A stretch of 64,000 nucleotides of DNA from Centroberyx gerrardi (GCF_048128805.1 NC_135997.1:2453185-2517184), one strand, 5' to 3'; positions 34,301 to 44,637 are shown, counted from the stretch's first letter. Translations and numbers: made by a program. The notes: generated from the sequence alone by a model not told the origin.

Positions 34301-37300
34301 GGGTAGATTTCCCCACTGACTGTGATGTAAATTCAAAATGGCAGCCATGGGAATATAAGGTCATTATAGGCCTAAAAAATATAAATCTATGTATGGGTAG
34401 CCTATACACACCTTTTTCTGGTGTGTAAATATAACTCTTAATTGTCTCCAGTATTCTTTCTGACAGTGCCGGTTTCTCTGTAGTTGAACAGCTATATAAA
34501 CATAGGAAAGAGATATTTCATGTTAGCCACTTAATCAATAATATTTGTACTTTAAATATAAATTCATACTCTAAATTTCCACATATGGTACCTACATAGT
34601 GGTATTATGAATATTTTACCCTAGAACTAAATTCTAGGGTAAATTCACAGGAATAGCTCCTATAGTTTTAGACAACCTGCAATATAAATCAGCATGATCA
34701 ATATTAGGATTTGACCGATATCTGTTTTGGAAAGCTGAAAACAGCTAGCCTACATTTTTTAATTCTTGACAGGCCAATATTGTCCCAGTATATCAGCAAA
34801 CCAATATATCAGTCTAATCTGAATCAATATAATCCAACAACATGAGAGTAAATCAATCTCCTATCTCAATTCACCTGGCAGTTGAGGACTTTCTCTTTAG
34901 AAGTGACTTCACATAGTCCGTGTAGTAGCTGCTGTCAAGGTCCTATGAGCAAAAAAATACAGAATTTATCACTGATGATGAGTCACCATATGAGGGTGGC
35001 CTGGTGGGTCGAGGAGGTTAACTGAAATGTCGCAGGTTTGATCCCCTCTGACTGTGTAAAACCCTGTGAATGTGACTCTTAGTTGGGTTCAGGATAGTTT
35101 CAGAGGGATTTGAAAATAATTCCTATTTCCATTCTGTCTCATGTGGGGACTGGCCACTCCAAATCCCTAACAGATATGCTAAACATCATCACATGGAGTT
35201 TTTGTCTAAATCATAAGAAAAAAATGTAGACAGATTATACCTGCTGCTGAAACAAATACTCTATTGTATAATCTGTTTAGAGAGAAAAAAAAAACACCTC
35301 TCTCTTCATAATCTGTTCATGGGCGTTGTGTTAAACCCGCTCTATTATGCTCAAGCTGCTTACTATAATCAGGCTTCTTTAGTATATTGTTGAAATTCAC
35401 GTTCCTAACTTCAGCTGCACCAGAGAGTTTGCATGTTGATGTTTCATAAACTTTGTTGTAGCTTCATATTTCATAAGAAAGAAAAAAAAAAATCCAGGGA
35501 TTAATTAGATTATTTCTGATTATGTTAACGTCATATCAGAGGACAAATTGCATCTTTGGTAAAGTGAGCGGCATTTTGTAATCATACACTCTTGTTATCA
35601 TACTGCATCCATCTTTAGTCGAAAAGGATCACTGACTTTTCTCACCTCGTCACATTTTGGTCCTTTGACAAACAGCAAAGGAAACTGGACGCAGAGGTAC
35701 GCCAGGCAAGCCAGCTGTGGGAGACTGGCAAGCAGAGCGTAATACTTATAGAGCTGCGAAGAGAAAATGGGGACATTGCAATATGTTTACAAATTCCCAA
35801 CATTGACCAAAAAGTTTTGCAACAATGTTAAATGGTCATGTAACAGTCCTAACCCCAGTCTACCAATATAATTGACCCTTTTCACAAACAAGGCTGATGT
35901 ACGTCTGCTTCGTCTTAGCAGGTTAAAGATCGGTTCTCACTACCAGCAATGTTAAGAAGCCCAACTTTCTGTCGCCTCTGACTCTGTCTGATCACTTTTT
36001 TTTCCGTGTCAACATAGTGTATAGCACAATACAGGTGTTGTCATTGACATATCTTTCTGTCAGACGTCTGTCAGACGCTGCACGACTAAACAGTGATTTG
36101 CTAACAGCACAGAAATTACCGTTAGACATTGGTTAGCCAGTTAGCATTTTGTGACCCTCGATCAAATCACTTTTTTATAGTCGTGCATTAACATTGCTGG
36201 TAAAAGTGAGAACCGATGTAAAGCCTGTGGAACTATGTCACCCACGTTTGTGAAAAGGGTCTATCCATAAAGTTTTGAAAATTGATGTGTGATATGAATA
36301 TGATACATGATTTTCTGTACCGTGTTATCTCACCTCAGGGGTCTTGGGACAATCAAACTTCTGCCAGAGCAAAACCCCGAAGTGGCTCAAGGAGAGGAGG
36401 CTGCCGAACGCGTAGCCTGCTTTGTGTTGCAGAGTGCTGCAGAGCAGCAGTGGGTAATACAGGATGGGATAGTAGAAGATAGAGGTTATCTTCATGTACT
36501 CTGAAAAACAAGAGATGCAGGATCTGTTATTCCTGACGGGTGAAACACAGGCTACTGTGTACAGAAGCAAAGTCAAAAGGCATTCTATGGAAACAACACC
36601 TGAAGCACGTCACACCCCACGAATGATGCAGACGCCCCAAGTTTCATTAAAATCAGACCAGTGGTGAAGCAGTTATGGTCTTTCAAAGTTTGTAATTTTG
36701 ACCTTTAATTATAGCGCCCCCATCAGGCCAATCAGTGTAATTTTAAACACCAGAACACACAGTTATAAAGCATCATCCCTCCAAGTTTCGTCAAAATTGG
36801 ACCAGAGGTGTCTGAGATATCACGATTTAGTTAAAAACTGTGACCTGTAATTATAGCGTCCAAATCAGGCCAATCACTGTAATTTTTTAAATGTCCGAAC
36901 ACAGTGCAAAGATGCATCATCCCTCCAACTTTCTTCAAAATCAGACCAGTGGTGTCTGAGATATCACATTTGACAGAAGGACAAATGGGCTGATTCATAG
37001 TCTCCCCCGCCGGTTTCATCACATGGCGGAGAACTAAAATGTACAAATCTTCACCTTTGATTTCCGCTGGAGTATCTTTGGAGAAAGGCAGCGGGTCCGG
37101 GGCGATGACCAACATGGCCAGCTTGCTGAAGACGAGCCCAAAGACGGCCATGGCCAGGCCTTTGTTCTGGGTCTGGTCCAGGAAGTTGACTGGACTGTGG
37201 GATCACATAACGACATTTACATATGATTTGGACTCATTGTTAGCGGCAAGAGGCAACAGAGCTCGCTGTTTCAACCCACAGCTGACTCTGGAGCCAGTAT

Positions 37301-40300
37301 TGTCTGTGGGTCCAAGTACTACAGTTATGGAGGAGACAAATTGTATGTCCATTATCCTTTAAGGACCCACGCTCACCTGAAGATACTGGAAGATCCTCTT
37401 GTGAATCCCTGGCATAGTCTGTTTTTCCTGGTGAGGACTGCTAGGATTAACATTACAACAACCTGGGGGAAAGAATACATTCATTAGAACTGCTGCTATG
37501 CTGTAAGGCAGAGGAGCCAGTACAGCCTGGACCATGCAATACATTTGGCATCGATTATGCAGATGGCTAATAGGGCTGAATGATTTAGAAAAAATATGTA
37601 ATTGCGATTATTTTTACTGATATTGCAATTGCGATATGATTTGCGATATTAGAGGGAATGATCATTTTTACATCATTATTCTCATTTTCATTGAAAAATG
37701 TATTAAAATTATTATGGTGTGATTTTTGTGGGGATCTGTACCAAACAAAGATGTTTTCTTAAGTCTGTAGAATATGATGTGTAGGCCAGGACATCTCTGC
37801 AGCACGACAATATTTAATTTAAAATGGTATTTTGACACACATTTCACCTTTAACAAATATTGCACCTCCTGCGATTTGAAAATTGCAGTAGGCCATATTG
37901 CGATTTCGATAAAATTTCGATTAATTGTTCAGCCCTAATGGCTAATCAACCCAAAAAACAGAAAACACCTTTACCAGTCGCCTTGGTTAGGCCTGAGGGT
38001 CGACACAGTAAATAAGATCAGAAAGCCCCTGCATGCCAAAACTACTAAATGACAAACTAAATGATATTGTAACTGTGCGTTCACACTGCGATGTGATTTT
38101 GTTTCATGAACAATAGTTCTTCTGTCTGGCAGGTGCAAAATGGACGAGAAGTCGATTCCAGGCATTCAAAGCTTCCCCGTTCTCTACAACTTTGATTTGA
38201 ACTACAACTACTTCTTCTCAAAAACGATGCTTGGTGAAAGGCTGCACCCATCGTTGGGGTCGATGGTAAGCTTGAAAGTGATTTTATTTATTATTTTATT
38301 TTTCTGTTTATTTTTTATTCATGCTTCCTCATTAGCGAGCTGTGTAAATTTGGTAAAAGGAGTTAAAGGATAAGGCCGGTGTTTTTTAATGCATTGCTTA
38401 CCGTCAACAAATCCTATGAAAATAACAAAATCAGCAATGATTTTGTTTTGCCAACAAGTCTCGTCCATGTAGCCGGTGCCCAATGCAGCCTCATGTCCCA
38501 GCAGCCATAGAACTCCATTGTATTAAAAAAACGATTAAAAACACGTCAAAGAGCCATGCCGTTGTTCTGGGCAACATATTTCATCATCACGATGCACCGG
38601 GCCGGCCGACTTTTTCCTCAAACAACTTAATAAGCCGACTGTAAACACTTTGCGATCTCAGGAAAGTAGTTCCATAGCACCGAAAATAATCCCCAGCGTA
38701 ATGAAGAATTTGTTCCCATTTGATTTGGTAATAACTACAACAGCCTGATTTTTCATGGTAACAGTTAGCGATTTTTAAAATTGAAACTATGTCTTTGTGA
38801 GCTGTATTTCAAGGTTTTTCGCTTAAATTGGAGCCAATGACTTCCGGGTTGACGGCTAAAAACGGAACGTGGGAAGTCAGAAAGTAACGGGAGTAGAGCA
38901 AACGCATTGTTGATTTTGTTATTTTCATAGGATTTGTTGACGGTAAGCAATGCATTAAAAAACACCGGCCTTATCCTTTAATCTTATGGAAAAGCCAATA
39001 CCAAAGCAGCAAAAAATACACGATTTGCCTGTTGAAGACTTTGTAACTGCACCATGCCGCTACATAGATGCAATCAAAGCAGTCGGTCAGACCTTCAGCC
39101 GAGCCGCTCGCAGTGTGAACGCTCGGTAAAAGAAACCGCATTTTGAGTGGAGCGTTCCTCCGACTGCAGCGCCTTGTTATTTCTGATCAGCGCTGACCCA
39201 GCTGTCACAGTTCATTACATGTCATTTACCAGACAGGGAAATTGGCCCGTGTCTGTTCCATGAGCGAAGAGTTTCTTGACCAAAGTAGAGTGGCCTTTAC
39301 TTGTAATTGGGTAAGGGCAGAATGATGGTAAACATCATTAAAGTCAAAGCCTGCCTGAAGCTTGGGCAGCTAACGGATTCACAGAAAAAAAACACGGAGT
39401 GGATGAAGTCACTGAAACCTCCTTTGCTTTACATGGAAGAGGAGAAGAAAGGGAACTATTTGGTGAAATGTTTTCAATATTTGCAATGCAATGTTTTGCC
39501 TGTATATATACATATTTGTACTCTGATCTATAAACTGTTTATTCTTTGTTTTTTTGTCTTCCGTACCCATCAGATTTACCCATCAGTGTAATTAGTCAGT
39601 TCCAACAGAGAACCATGTGCATAATGTCTAATCTTTTTTTATACTCATGCTTTTTTATATACTATGTTTATATACTACTTTCTTTAGATACTACTTTAGT
39701 AAGAGGCCTATTCCCTAAATTTCTACTTTGAAATGTTTTATGTTGTCGCGAAAAACAGCCTTATATTCAGCTTGATGACTTTTTGACTTTATCCAACAGC
39801 TTTTGAAAGAGTTTCATAAGCTCAAGAGGTCAGAGAATTTTCTCAACCCATAAAGGAAACCATGCAACCCTTCAACTAAAGTTAAAATCACCAAGTTACA
39901 AGTTACGAGGTTCTGATTCTGATTAGACTAATCCAGTGATTCTCATCCTATTTCATATCAAGGACCCCTCATTTACTACACATTAGAGCCACGGACCCCC
40001 ATTTGATGCGATTTAGTCTCTTGGACCCAAATCTGAGAATATTTTTATTGTCAGATATGATTTTGTCCAGAATTCCCTGACTATCTGTATTGTAGGTAGA
40101 GAGATAACACTGAAACTATGATCAAAACAGTCATTCTTCTACATTCTCTAATGCTGAAGTTTAACAATTCATCAGTTTGCTGCGGACCCCCTGGAACCCC
40201 CTCAAGGACCCCTGGTGGTCCCCGGACCCCCACGTTGAGAACCACTGGACTAATCCACATCAAAGCTCCAATGATTTACTTTTCCTTTTAAAATCTCCCA

Positions 40301-42043
40301 ACAGATTTCAACATGAGTATTCAAAACTCCCTCTTATACTTACAGATATTGACAGCATGCATATGTGGAAGAGCTGGTCGTCCGCTGTGGGGTCGCATGG
40401 TAAAACAATGCTGTGACGAAAAAGATAAACAAAACTAAACTCCTAAAAAGTCCTGTTCATTTTACAAACACAACCACAGTCAGATGTAAATAGCGTCATG
40501 TGACAGAATGGGAAATGGGGTCATGAACCTATTAAAATGTCTTAATCAGAGAATTTTTCCACATTTAAAACTGATCACTTGTGCTGCAGGTACATAAACA
40601 TATATAATGAATGTGATTATTATTGGAGCAGTAATGAATATGATTTGTAAAGAGTGACTTGCAGTTTTAGGAGCGGTTTATTGGCTAAATCTTAAAGGTT
40701 TCAAGGCAAACAGTTGGTGATGAAATGATACAGAAATCTCCACTCAGTTTCTCAGCTGACAGGATTACTTCCAGCTCCAAAATTGTGCAAATCAAGCAAA
40801 ATAAGTCGAATCTCCACCTTTCTATTGTCATATAGACTCCAGGAAACAACTAAGCTGTAGACATAGGCTACTATACTTGAATACAGATTAATAAACTCTA
40901 AAAAAGAGTAATAATTAGAGCTGCAACGATTAATCGATTAGTTGTCAACTATTAAATTAATCGCCAACTATTTTGATAATCGATTAATTGGTTTGAGTAA
41001 TTTTTTAAGAAAAATAAGTCAAAATTCTCAGATTCCAGCTTGTTAAATGTGAATATTTTCTGGTTTCTTTACTCCTCTATGACAGTAAACTGAATATCTT
41101 TGGGTTGTGGACAAAACAAGACATTTGAGGACGTCATCTTGGGCTTTGGGAAACACTGATCGACATTTTTCACCATTTTCTCACATTTTATAGACAAAAC
41201 AACTAATCGATTAATCGAGAAAATAATCGACAGATTAATCGACAATGAAAATAATCGTTAGTTGCAGCCCTAGTAATAATAATCAAACGGGAAATAGGAA
41301 TCAATGGGAAAGCTTGAACATTCATAGATTTAAAGGGTGGAAGTAACTAATTACATTTACCGAGATTACTGTAATTGAGTAGCTTTTTTGCATATTTTTC
41401 AGTCAGTAATTTTACTTTTACTTAAGTGTGTTTTTACTGAAGTATTGTACTTCACTCCATTTTAAATCCCATCCATCACAGAACAGATTTTGTGTCTCTC
41501 CATCAGAAACAACATAAACTGACAAACTGTGGATCCATTCACAGTGAGAAGAGGAATCTGACTTTACTTTGTTTCTGCACTTTATTTTGTCATTTCTAAT
41601 ATTTCCAGTTAAAAGAATCCAGTTTGAACTCTGTCCTCTCTCCTTTTAGAATCACATGGAAAAGATCACAGCTGACAACGTTCTCTTTTCTAAAGAGGAA
41701 CTCAGGAACTTTTACTCTGAGGACATTTTAAATCAGACACTTTTTACTTTTACTTCAGTAGATTTTTACACCAGTACTTTTACTTCTTCTTAAGTAAAAT
41801 ATCAGCAGAGTAACTGTACTTGAGTTGGACATTCTAGTTCTCTTTCCACCACTGATAGATTTCGAGCTTATATTCCCAGTCCAGAGAACAGATCATTTCT
41901 ACTTTCACCCCACACCTTCTGCTCTGATTTTCCACATTTCACTCTCACACTCACTCTTTAGGCGGTTTGGTCGGCTCTTGGAAGTCTGAGTAGTCGTAGT
42001 AGTTATATTCAAACGGCTCCGGGTCCGCCTGGCTCTGACTCAT
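28138..42043 (-). CDS. stra6: STRA6 retinol-uptake receptor, 17 coding exons
   Basis: Multi-pass plasma-membrane receptor that takes retinol from retinol-binding protein into cells (family knowledge). I joined exons 42043-41955, 40410-40344, 37462-37377, 37194-37055, 36500-36334, 35753-35646, 34942-34875, 34491-34412, 33770-33709, 33383-33221, 32650-32575, 31344-31211, 30977-30860, 30750-30649, 30081-29918, 29179-29045 and 28388-28138. All have GT donors and AG acceptors and all codon phases match, giving 2010 nt and 669 residues, close to the usual fish STRA6 length. Landmarks: the N-terminal YNYYDYSDF and TKPPKD segment; LPCDPTADDQLFHIC before the first helix; LYYPLLLCSTLQHKAGY; YKYYALLASLPQLACLAYL; the PTLHIVRAGIDENIAFL helix; the DRMEVVRIV loop; RSNLKGLYRGD; VVITALYNILHLGRIDISL-like text with Met in the first part; QSHPVMKAFCGLLLD; and the C-terminal WQLLYTLVNNPSLLGSRKHF. 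The last matches the conserved cytosolic region. It is convergent with islr2. Confidence 0.95.
28461..29015. mobile_element. MITE in last stra6 intron (GACTTG-rich)
   Basis: Starts CAGAGGTGGGGACTCGAGTC, a familiar fish repeat terminus, and runs through GACTTGAGACTTGACTTG units like those at 9479-9892. The other terminus is not clear. It fills most of the intron between the two final exons. Confidence 0.65.
29045..29179 (-). CDS. stra6: stra6 coding exon 16
   Basis: Residues 542-587. Acceptor CCCTCCCAG, donor GAAGAAG|GTAGAG. Encodes FLKVEVSQSHPVMKAFCGLL, the family's conserved cytosolic segment. Confidence 0.92.
29918..30081 (-). CDS. stra6: stra6 coding exon 15
   Basis: Residues 487-542. 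Acceptor GGTTTCCAG, donor GACCCAG|GTACTG. Encodes GSLFLLTYLLFLINTVIGL and WRMVITALYNILHLGRIDIS. Confidence 0.93.
30185..30260 (-). mobile_element. Reverse L2-like retroposon tail
   Basis: AAATAAAAACGTATTTGTATAGCACCTCTC followed by AGTGCTTCACAAAAC is the reverse of a LINE 3' tail (GTGAAGCACT...GCTATACAAATA). It lies in a stra6 intron. Confidence 0.5.
30649..30750 (-). CDS. stra6: stra6 coding exon 14
   Basis: Residues 453-487. Acceptor ATCCTTCAG, donor AACAACAG|GTATTT. Encodes the helix PGWVTLLLATALQHVTAKY and the loop FIKKEAGTRDLNNR. Confidence 0.92.
30860..30977 (-). CDS. stra6: stra6 coding exon 13
   Basis: Residues 414-453. Acceptor CTTGGCAG, donor GCATG|GTGAGT. Encodes IIQTLVFFICFVFLVFLIL and YGRNLILFQIAAKAW. 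Confidence 0.9.
31211..31344 (-). CDS. stra6: stra6 coding exon 12
   Basis: Residues 369-414. Acceptor CTGTTTCAG-type, donor CTCG|GTAACG. Encodes SNLKGLYRGDFYSIYNCQK and IVCWMGLTGYQAAIICLG. Confidence 0.92.
31708..32390 (+). mobile_element. Nested hAT element with BED-finger remnant, TSD TAACAGAC
   Basis: The termini TACGGTAACCA and TGGTCACCCTA are inverted with two changes. TAACAGAC flanks both sides (31,700-31,707 and 32,391-32,398). The interior begins with GACGTCCCGGTTTGTCCGGG, a text typical of hAT elements with BED-finger transposases. It sits inside the older element 31,430-32,553. Confidence 0.92.
32062..32232 (+). pseudogene. Truncated hAT transposase N-terminus (BED finger)
   Basis: A 56-codon frame reads KRKSVFSKDLQKAYSFLREV and then FCTHCKSTYSVAHGG, the start of a BED-type zinc finger as found at the N-terminus of hAT transposases. 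After VAHGGGDF the sequence departs from the family and stops, so the catalytic domain is deleted. It is a remnant and not a functional gene. Confidence 0.75.
32575..32650 (-). CDS. stra6: stra6 coding exon 11
   Basis: Residues 344-369. Acceptor TCTGATAG, donor CACAG|GTGAGT. Encodes VCYLCAMTLSCLVSLIMLMR, a membrane helix. A hAT element ends 21 bp beyond the donor (32,553). Confidence 0.9.
32745..33189. mobile_element. TTAA-flanked MITE 27 bp from stra6 exon 10 donor
   Basis: AGTCGAGAT at the left and ATCTCGACT at the right are perfect inverted ends, extended by imperfect GAAATGGCATTT / AAAAGGCATTTTTCATTTT. TTAA flanks at 32,741-32,744 and 33,190-33,193. The element with its TTAA ends 27 bp from the exon border at 33,221. 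Confidence 0.88.
33221..33383 (-). CDS. stra6: stra6 coding exon 10
   Basis: Residues 290-344. Acceptor CCTTTCAG, donor GGAAG|GTGGGT. Encodes PTLHIVRAGIDENIAFLLQG and DRMEVVRIVTFYTWLLE. A MITE ends 27 bp beyond the donor. Confidence 0.92.
33709..33770 (-). CDS. stra6: stra6 coding exon 9
   Basis: Residues 269-289. Acceptor CTTTCAG, donor TATCAT|GTAAGT. Encodes VFRFPLKLAVSAFVGFVAMY, one membrane helix in 62 nt. Confidence 0.88.
33832..34357. mobile_element. MITE with about 40-bp inverted ends in stra6 intron 8
   Basis: CCATTTTGAATTTACATCAC near 33,846 and GTGATGTAAATTCAAAATGG near 34,321 are exact inverted repeats within longer imperfect arms. The interior GGAGGGATATAGGTTCACATTTT matches 24.76 kb. 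Confidence 0.7.
34412..34491 (-). CDS. stra6: stra6 coding exon 8
   Basis: Residues 242-269. Acceptor TTATATAG and donor AAAAAG|GTGTGT. The nearer AG (AACTACAG) would put a stop in frame, so the ATAG acceptor is chosen. Encodes the loop ending in ETIKSYIYTPEKG. Confidence 0.85.
34875..34942 (-). CDS. stra6: stra6 coding exon 7
   Basis: Residues 220-242. Acceptor GCTCATAG, donor GCCAG|GTGAAT. Encodes DLDSSYYTDYVKSLLKRK, a cytosolic basic loop. Confidence 0.88.
34994..35240 (+). mobile_element. tRNA-derived SINE, decayed
   Basis: GGTGGGTCGAGGAGGTTAAC (A-box-like) and GCAGGTTTGATCCCC (35,032-35,046, B-box-like) are spaced as in tRNA-derived SINEs, followed by a body without coding capacity. 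It lies in stra6 intron 6. Confidence 0.5.
35646..35753 (-). CDS. stra6: stra6 coding exon 6
   Basis: Residues 184-219. Acceptor CTTCGCAG, donor GACGAG|GTGAGA. 108 nt, in phase 0 at both sides. Encodes LYKYYALLASLPQLACLAYL and the following helix. Confidence 0.9.
36334..36500 (-). CDS. stra6: stra6 coding exon 5
   Basis: Residues 128-183. Acceptor TGTTTTTCAG, donor CCTGAG|GTGAGA. Encodes YYPILYYPLLLCSTLQHKAG and LSHFGVLLWQKFDCPKTPE. Confidence 0.9.
36600..36970. repeat. Diverged tandem repeat, about 145-bp unit
   Basis: CATCATCCCTCCAA, TCAAAAT(T/C)GGACCAG and TAATTATAGCG, AGGCCAATCA recur about three times (around 36,640, 36,780 and 36,920). This is a known type of fish tandem/dispersed repeat. 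It lies in stra6 intron 4, running to within about 85 bp of exon 4. Confidence 0.7.
37055..37194 (-). CDS. stra6: stra6 coding exon 4
   Basis: Residues 81-128. Acceptor GATCCCACAG, donor AAAG|GTGAAG. Encodes SPVNFLDQTQNKGLAMAVFG and a membrane helix ending at DPLPFSKDTPAEIKG. Confidence 0.9.
37377..37462 (-). CDS. stra6: stra6 coding exon 3
   Basis: Residues 53-81. Acceptor TCCCCCAG, donor CTTCAG|GTGAGC. Encodes the hydrophobic VVVMLILAVLTRK helix and the following basic loop. Confidence 0.9.
37571..37937. mobile_element. hAT-type MITE, 8-bp TSD ATGGCTAA
   Basis: The termini TAGGGCTGAA and TTCAGCCCTA are inverted (one mismatch-free 8-mer core). ATGGCTAA is repeated exactly at 37,563-37,570 and 37,938-37,945. 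The interior is rich in ATTGCGAT motifs. It lies in stra6 intron 2. Confidence 0.93.
38367..38977. mobile_element. TTAA-flanked element with ~75-bp inverted ends
   Basis: From AGGATAAGGCCGGTGTTTTT onward about 75 bases at the left are mirrored almost perfectly at the right. TTAA flanks at 38,363-38,366 and 38,978-38,981. The near-identity of the arms implies a young insertion. It lies in stra6 intron 2. No transposase. Confidence 0.92.
39934..40247. mobile_element. hAT-type MITE, 8-bp TSD GACTAATC
   Basis: The termini CAGTGATTCTCATCC and GTTGAGAACCACTG are inverted with few changes. GACTAATC is exact at 39,926-39,933 and 40,248-40,255. The interior is GGACCCCC-rich. It ends about 90 bp from stra6 exon 2. 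Confidence 0.92.
40344..40410 (-). CDS. stra6: stra6 coding exon 2
   Basis: Residues 30-52. Acceptor TTCGTCACAG, donor AATATCT|GTAAGT. Encodes VLPCDPTADDQLFHICMLSIS, the entry to the first membrane helix. Too short (67 nt) to stand out as a reading frame. Confidence 0.9.
40916..41272. mobile_element. hAT-type MITE, 8-bp TSD GTAATAAT
   Basis: The ends TAGAGCTGCAACGATTA and, inverted, TAGGGCTGCAACTAACGATTA. GTAATAAT is exact at 40,908-40,915 and 41,273-41,280. The interior is rich in ATCGATTA. An older relative lies in nr2e3 intron 1. Located in stra6 intron 1. Confidence 0.92.
41338..41855. mobile_element. MITE with GGTGGAA ends (ACTTTTACTT-rich)
   Basis: GGGTGGAAGTAACTAATTAC at the left and TTTCCACCACTGA at the right. 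The interior is rich in ACTTTTACTT/AAGTA, a common fish palindromic family. Related copies lie at 45.19-46.14 kb and 48.31-48.77 kb. Confidence 0.65.
41955..42043 (-). CDS. stra6: stra6 coding exon 1
   Basis: Residues 1-30. ATG in CCACGATGA context (A at -3). The donor is AAAGA|GTGAGT, phase 2. Encodes the acidic, Tyr-rich extracellular N-terminus and the TKPPKD motif. Confidence 0.9.
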
Positions 42044-42230
42044 CGTGGCAAACAGGTGAAACAGTCAACCGGGGAAAAACTCCTCCAGATCCTTCTCCCG
42101 AAGATACGAAAAACCCCGCAGATAGTTAGGAACGAACGGTGACTAGTTGGTGGTCGGTTCCTCCAGTCAGGAAACCTCGCTCACTGCACTGCTGCTGCTG
42201 GTGAGATGTGGCAGGAAGGCGGGAGTTCAG
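42044..42230 (-). promoter_or_regulatory. stra6: stra6 5' UTR and likely promoter
   Basis: Directly upstream of the stra6 ATG this stretch is unique, GC-balanced and contains no upstream ATG near the start codon on this strand. No clear TATA box was seen. Whether a further non-coding exon exists cannot be told. Confidence 0.4.
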
Positions 42231-42239
42231 CCCAAACAC

Positions 42240-43640
42240 ATTCCAGCCAAACTAAGAGCCTAACACCACAGATTAAACTGCACAGAGAACAAAAAGAGGG
42301 AGAGAGCAATGCTAAAGAAGGAGAAAGTGCTTTAAATGAGAGAAGAAGAGAGACCTCCTTGGCCAAAAGTGACCTCTGTCTGTTGTATTTGTTTATTTGA
42401 TAACCAAAAAACAACACCGCCATCAGTCGTGCATTAATCAAAATCATTAAGGAAAAAACACGTAAAGTTTCCAAAACGTATTTCCAATGTGGACAAGAAG
42501 GCTGAGAGAACATGTCACTGGCTGGCCGAGAGTCACGGCTCATACCATAAGGAAACGCATCAGATAAATAATTAAAATCCGACATATAAAATGCAATTTA
42601 CAATACAAACATCAGCTGAAAATGCGAATAGTTCCCATAATTCCCTCTGTTGTACCTTCATGTGATATTCTTGTTTGAGATGATGGTCACTTTCTAAAGC
42701 TGCTTTTCTCTAGAGCTGGGCAACAGTTCAGTATTATTTATTTATTTATTTATTTATTCATTCAGTAGAATCATATTGTGATTAAATAATATTGAAGTTA
42801 TTGCAATACAAGATTCTATTGTCAAAATTAATAATAAAAAGCAAATAGTAATTAAAATCGCTCTCAAAATGAGATCTGAAGAAAAATAGGGAATATTATT
42901 TGAAAATTACAGTTTTATCATACTCTATATTATTATTATTACCATGCAGTTCAGTGTGATGAACAGCAATGTGATTATTTAACATGTGACTTTGCATGTT
43001 AGCAGATATTATATATTGACATCAAGATAATTTCTTAGGATTATATTAGTTGTGTCTAGCCTGTATATCTATACTGTATCTCTGGGTGTGTGACTGTGAA
43101 CAAATCAAATTTTTTTAGTTGCACAGACACTGGAACCATTTGATCGAATTACACTGACATAATATATCATCCTAATCTATCATGTCATGATTCCAGAGAT
43201 CTTCAACATAAATAATCAATGCTAATTTGTATATTTGTCTCATAGGAGATTCAGGGGGAACATGAGGATGAATTGTCCCATCCAGTTATTTCTGTCTCAA
43301 ATGCATATATATATGTATTTTTACTTGCCGACAATAAATCACCACCATGTTTCTGTTTTTTCACGGTTCCTACAAGTCTGGAAAGTCTGGGAAATGCACA
43401 GAAAAAGGATTTGCCAATTTCCGGGTCTTGATGAGTTTGGAGATGGCGCAAATTTTTTTGGGAAAAGTGTAGAAAAAATACTGTTGTACTGCTCACACAT
43501 TTTCACACTGCTATTTTCTGTGGTTTCGGACCCCTGTCTCCTCACATATTGTGATATTTGTCTCTGTGAAGAATAATCTTCATTTTTTAGAGTGATATGG
43601 CAGAGTTAGTAGGGCAAGATGACTATTGACATAAACTGCT
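42240..43640. other. Intergenic, no gene seen
   Basis: AT-rich DNA with a (TTTA)n tract at about 42,736-42,760. The frames of up to 134 codons show no domains. Nothing further can be supported. Confidence 0.45.
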
Positions 43641-43654
43641 AAATTGTGCAGAAA

Positions 43655-43860
43655 CCCTGTATTTTCTACGAAAATAAAATTGCAAGAAAAAAGTCCTAAT
43701 ATTACGAGAAAATATTCTGACTTTATTTTCATATACTGTATATATTACGATTATTTTCTCAAAATTACAAATTTATTCTTGTAATATTCTGACTTTTTCT
43801 CAAAATATTCCGACTTTTTTCTTGAAATATTAGAGTTGTATTGTTTTTTACGGTGGCCCT
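43655..43860. repeat. AATATTCTGACTTT repeat
   Basis: AATATT(C/A)(T/C)GACTTT and TTACGAGAAAAT motifs recur in both directions, a widespread fish low-complexity/MITE text. It ends in ACGGTGGCCCTA. Confidence 0.6.
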
Positions 43861-43999
43861 AAAACACAGTCGCACTTTTCAGATCAGGGTTCAGCTCTTC
43901 CTGTGTTTCACATGGACTGATTGATAATAGATTGATAACTGATAAACTTCTCATGCAATTTTTGTGTGTTTTGCTAAAGTCTTGCTGATAAAGTGAAAG

Positions 44000-44420
44000 C
44001 AGAGTTGTCCCAGTGCGTCAGTGTGATTTGCTGCTCAGCATCTGAACAAAAGAAAAGCTCAAGTGAAGCCGACGCCTTTGATTTGTCTCGTATAACCGCT
44101 GTGATTATGAGTGACGGGTTGTAATGTATTCATGTTGAAGCAGCAGCACTGTGTGGTTTCTCGGTGAGATTAGGTGACGTGGCTTCAGCGCCGGAACAGT
44201 GGTGTTAACCTGTTTGCCTCCCTCTGCCTGATACTTAAGAGCCTAATCTCATAATAAGATGAAAACCGCTGGCTGAAACAGGAGCGAGCTTTGTGTGGAA
44301 AGGGCTTGGGAAAGGAGAGAGAGAATGTTGATCGTTTGACACGTGAGGTGAGGCCTCTGCCGCTTAGGACCGCGCGCTTGTTTTGTGATGTGAAGAGAAG
44401 AGAGGAAGCAAGATGGCCGC
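44000..44420. other. CNE-like block between stra6 and nr2e3
   Basis: Repeat-free DNA with GAGATTAGGTGACG, CCTAATCTCATAATAAG and GTAATGTATTCATG motifs, bordered by repeats. TAATC/GATTA cores recur, as would suit OTX/CRX-type sites. No conservation test was possible. Confidence 0.35.
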
Positions 44421-44637
44421 AGAGTTAGTGGTCAGAGGCTGAGAGTAGAGCATAAAAATGGACTCGGGAATGTAACTGTGTCTTCTGCAATCCATTTTGT
44501 GGAGCTCAAACAAAATTCAAAAAGCCAGTTTTGTTTTTTGGGCTGTTTTTCTTTAATATACTTGGACCAATCTGTCTGACAGATGCTGTGCCACCATGAC
44601 TGTACACATGATCATAGTGAATTCCTGCATCTGTACA

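Noticed and set aside
34466..34473. Alternative acceptor AACTACAG for stra6 exon 8
   Set aside because: It would put a TAA in frame within the exon, whereas the upstream ATAG at 34,493-34,492 keeps the frame and the conserved SYIYTPE text.
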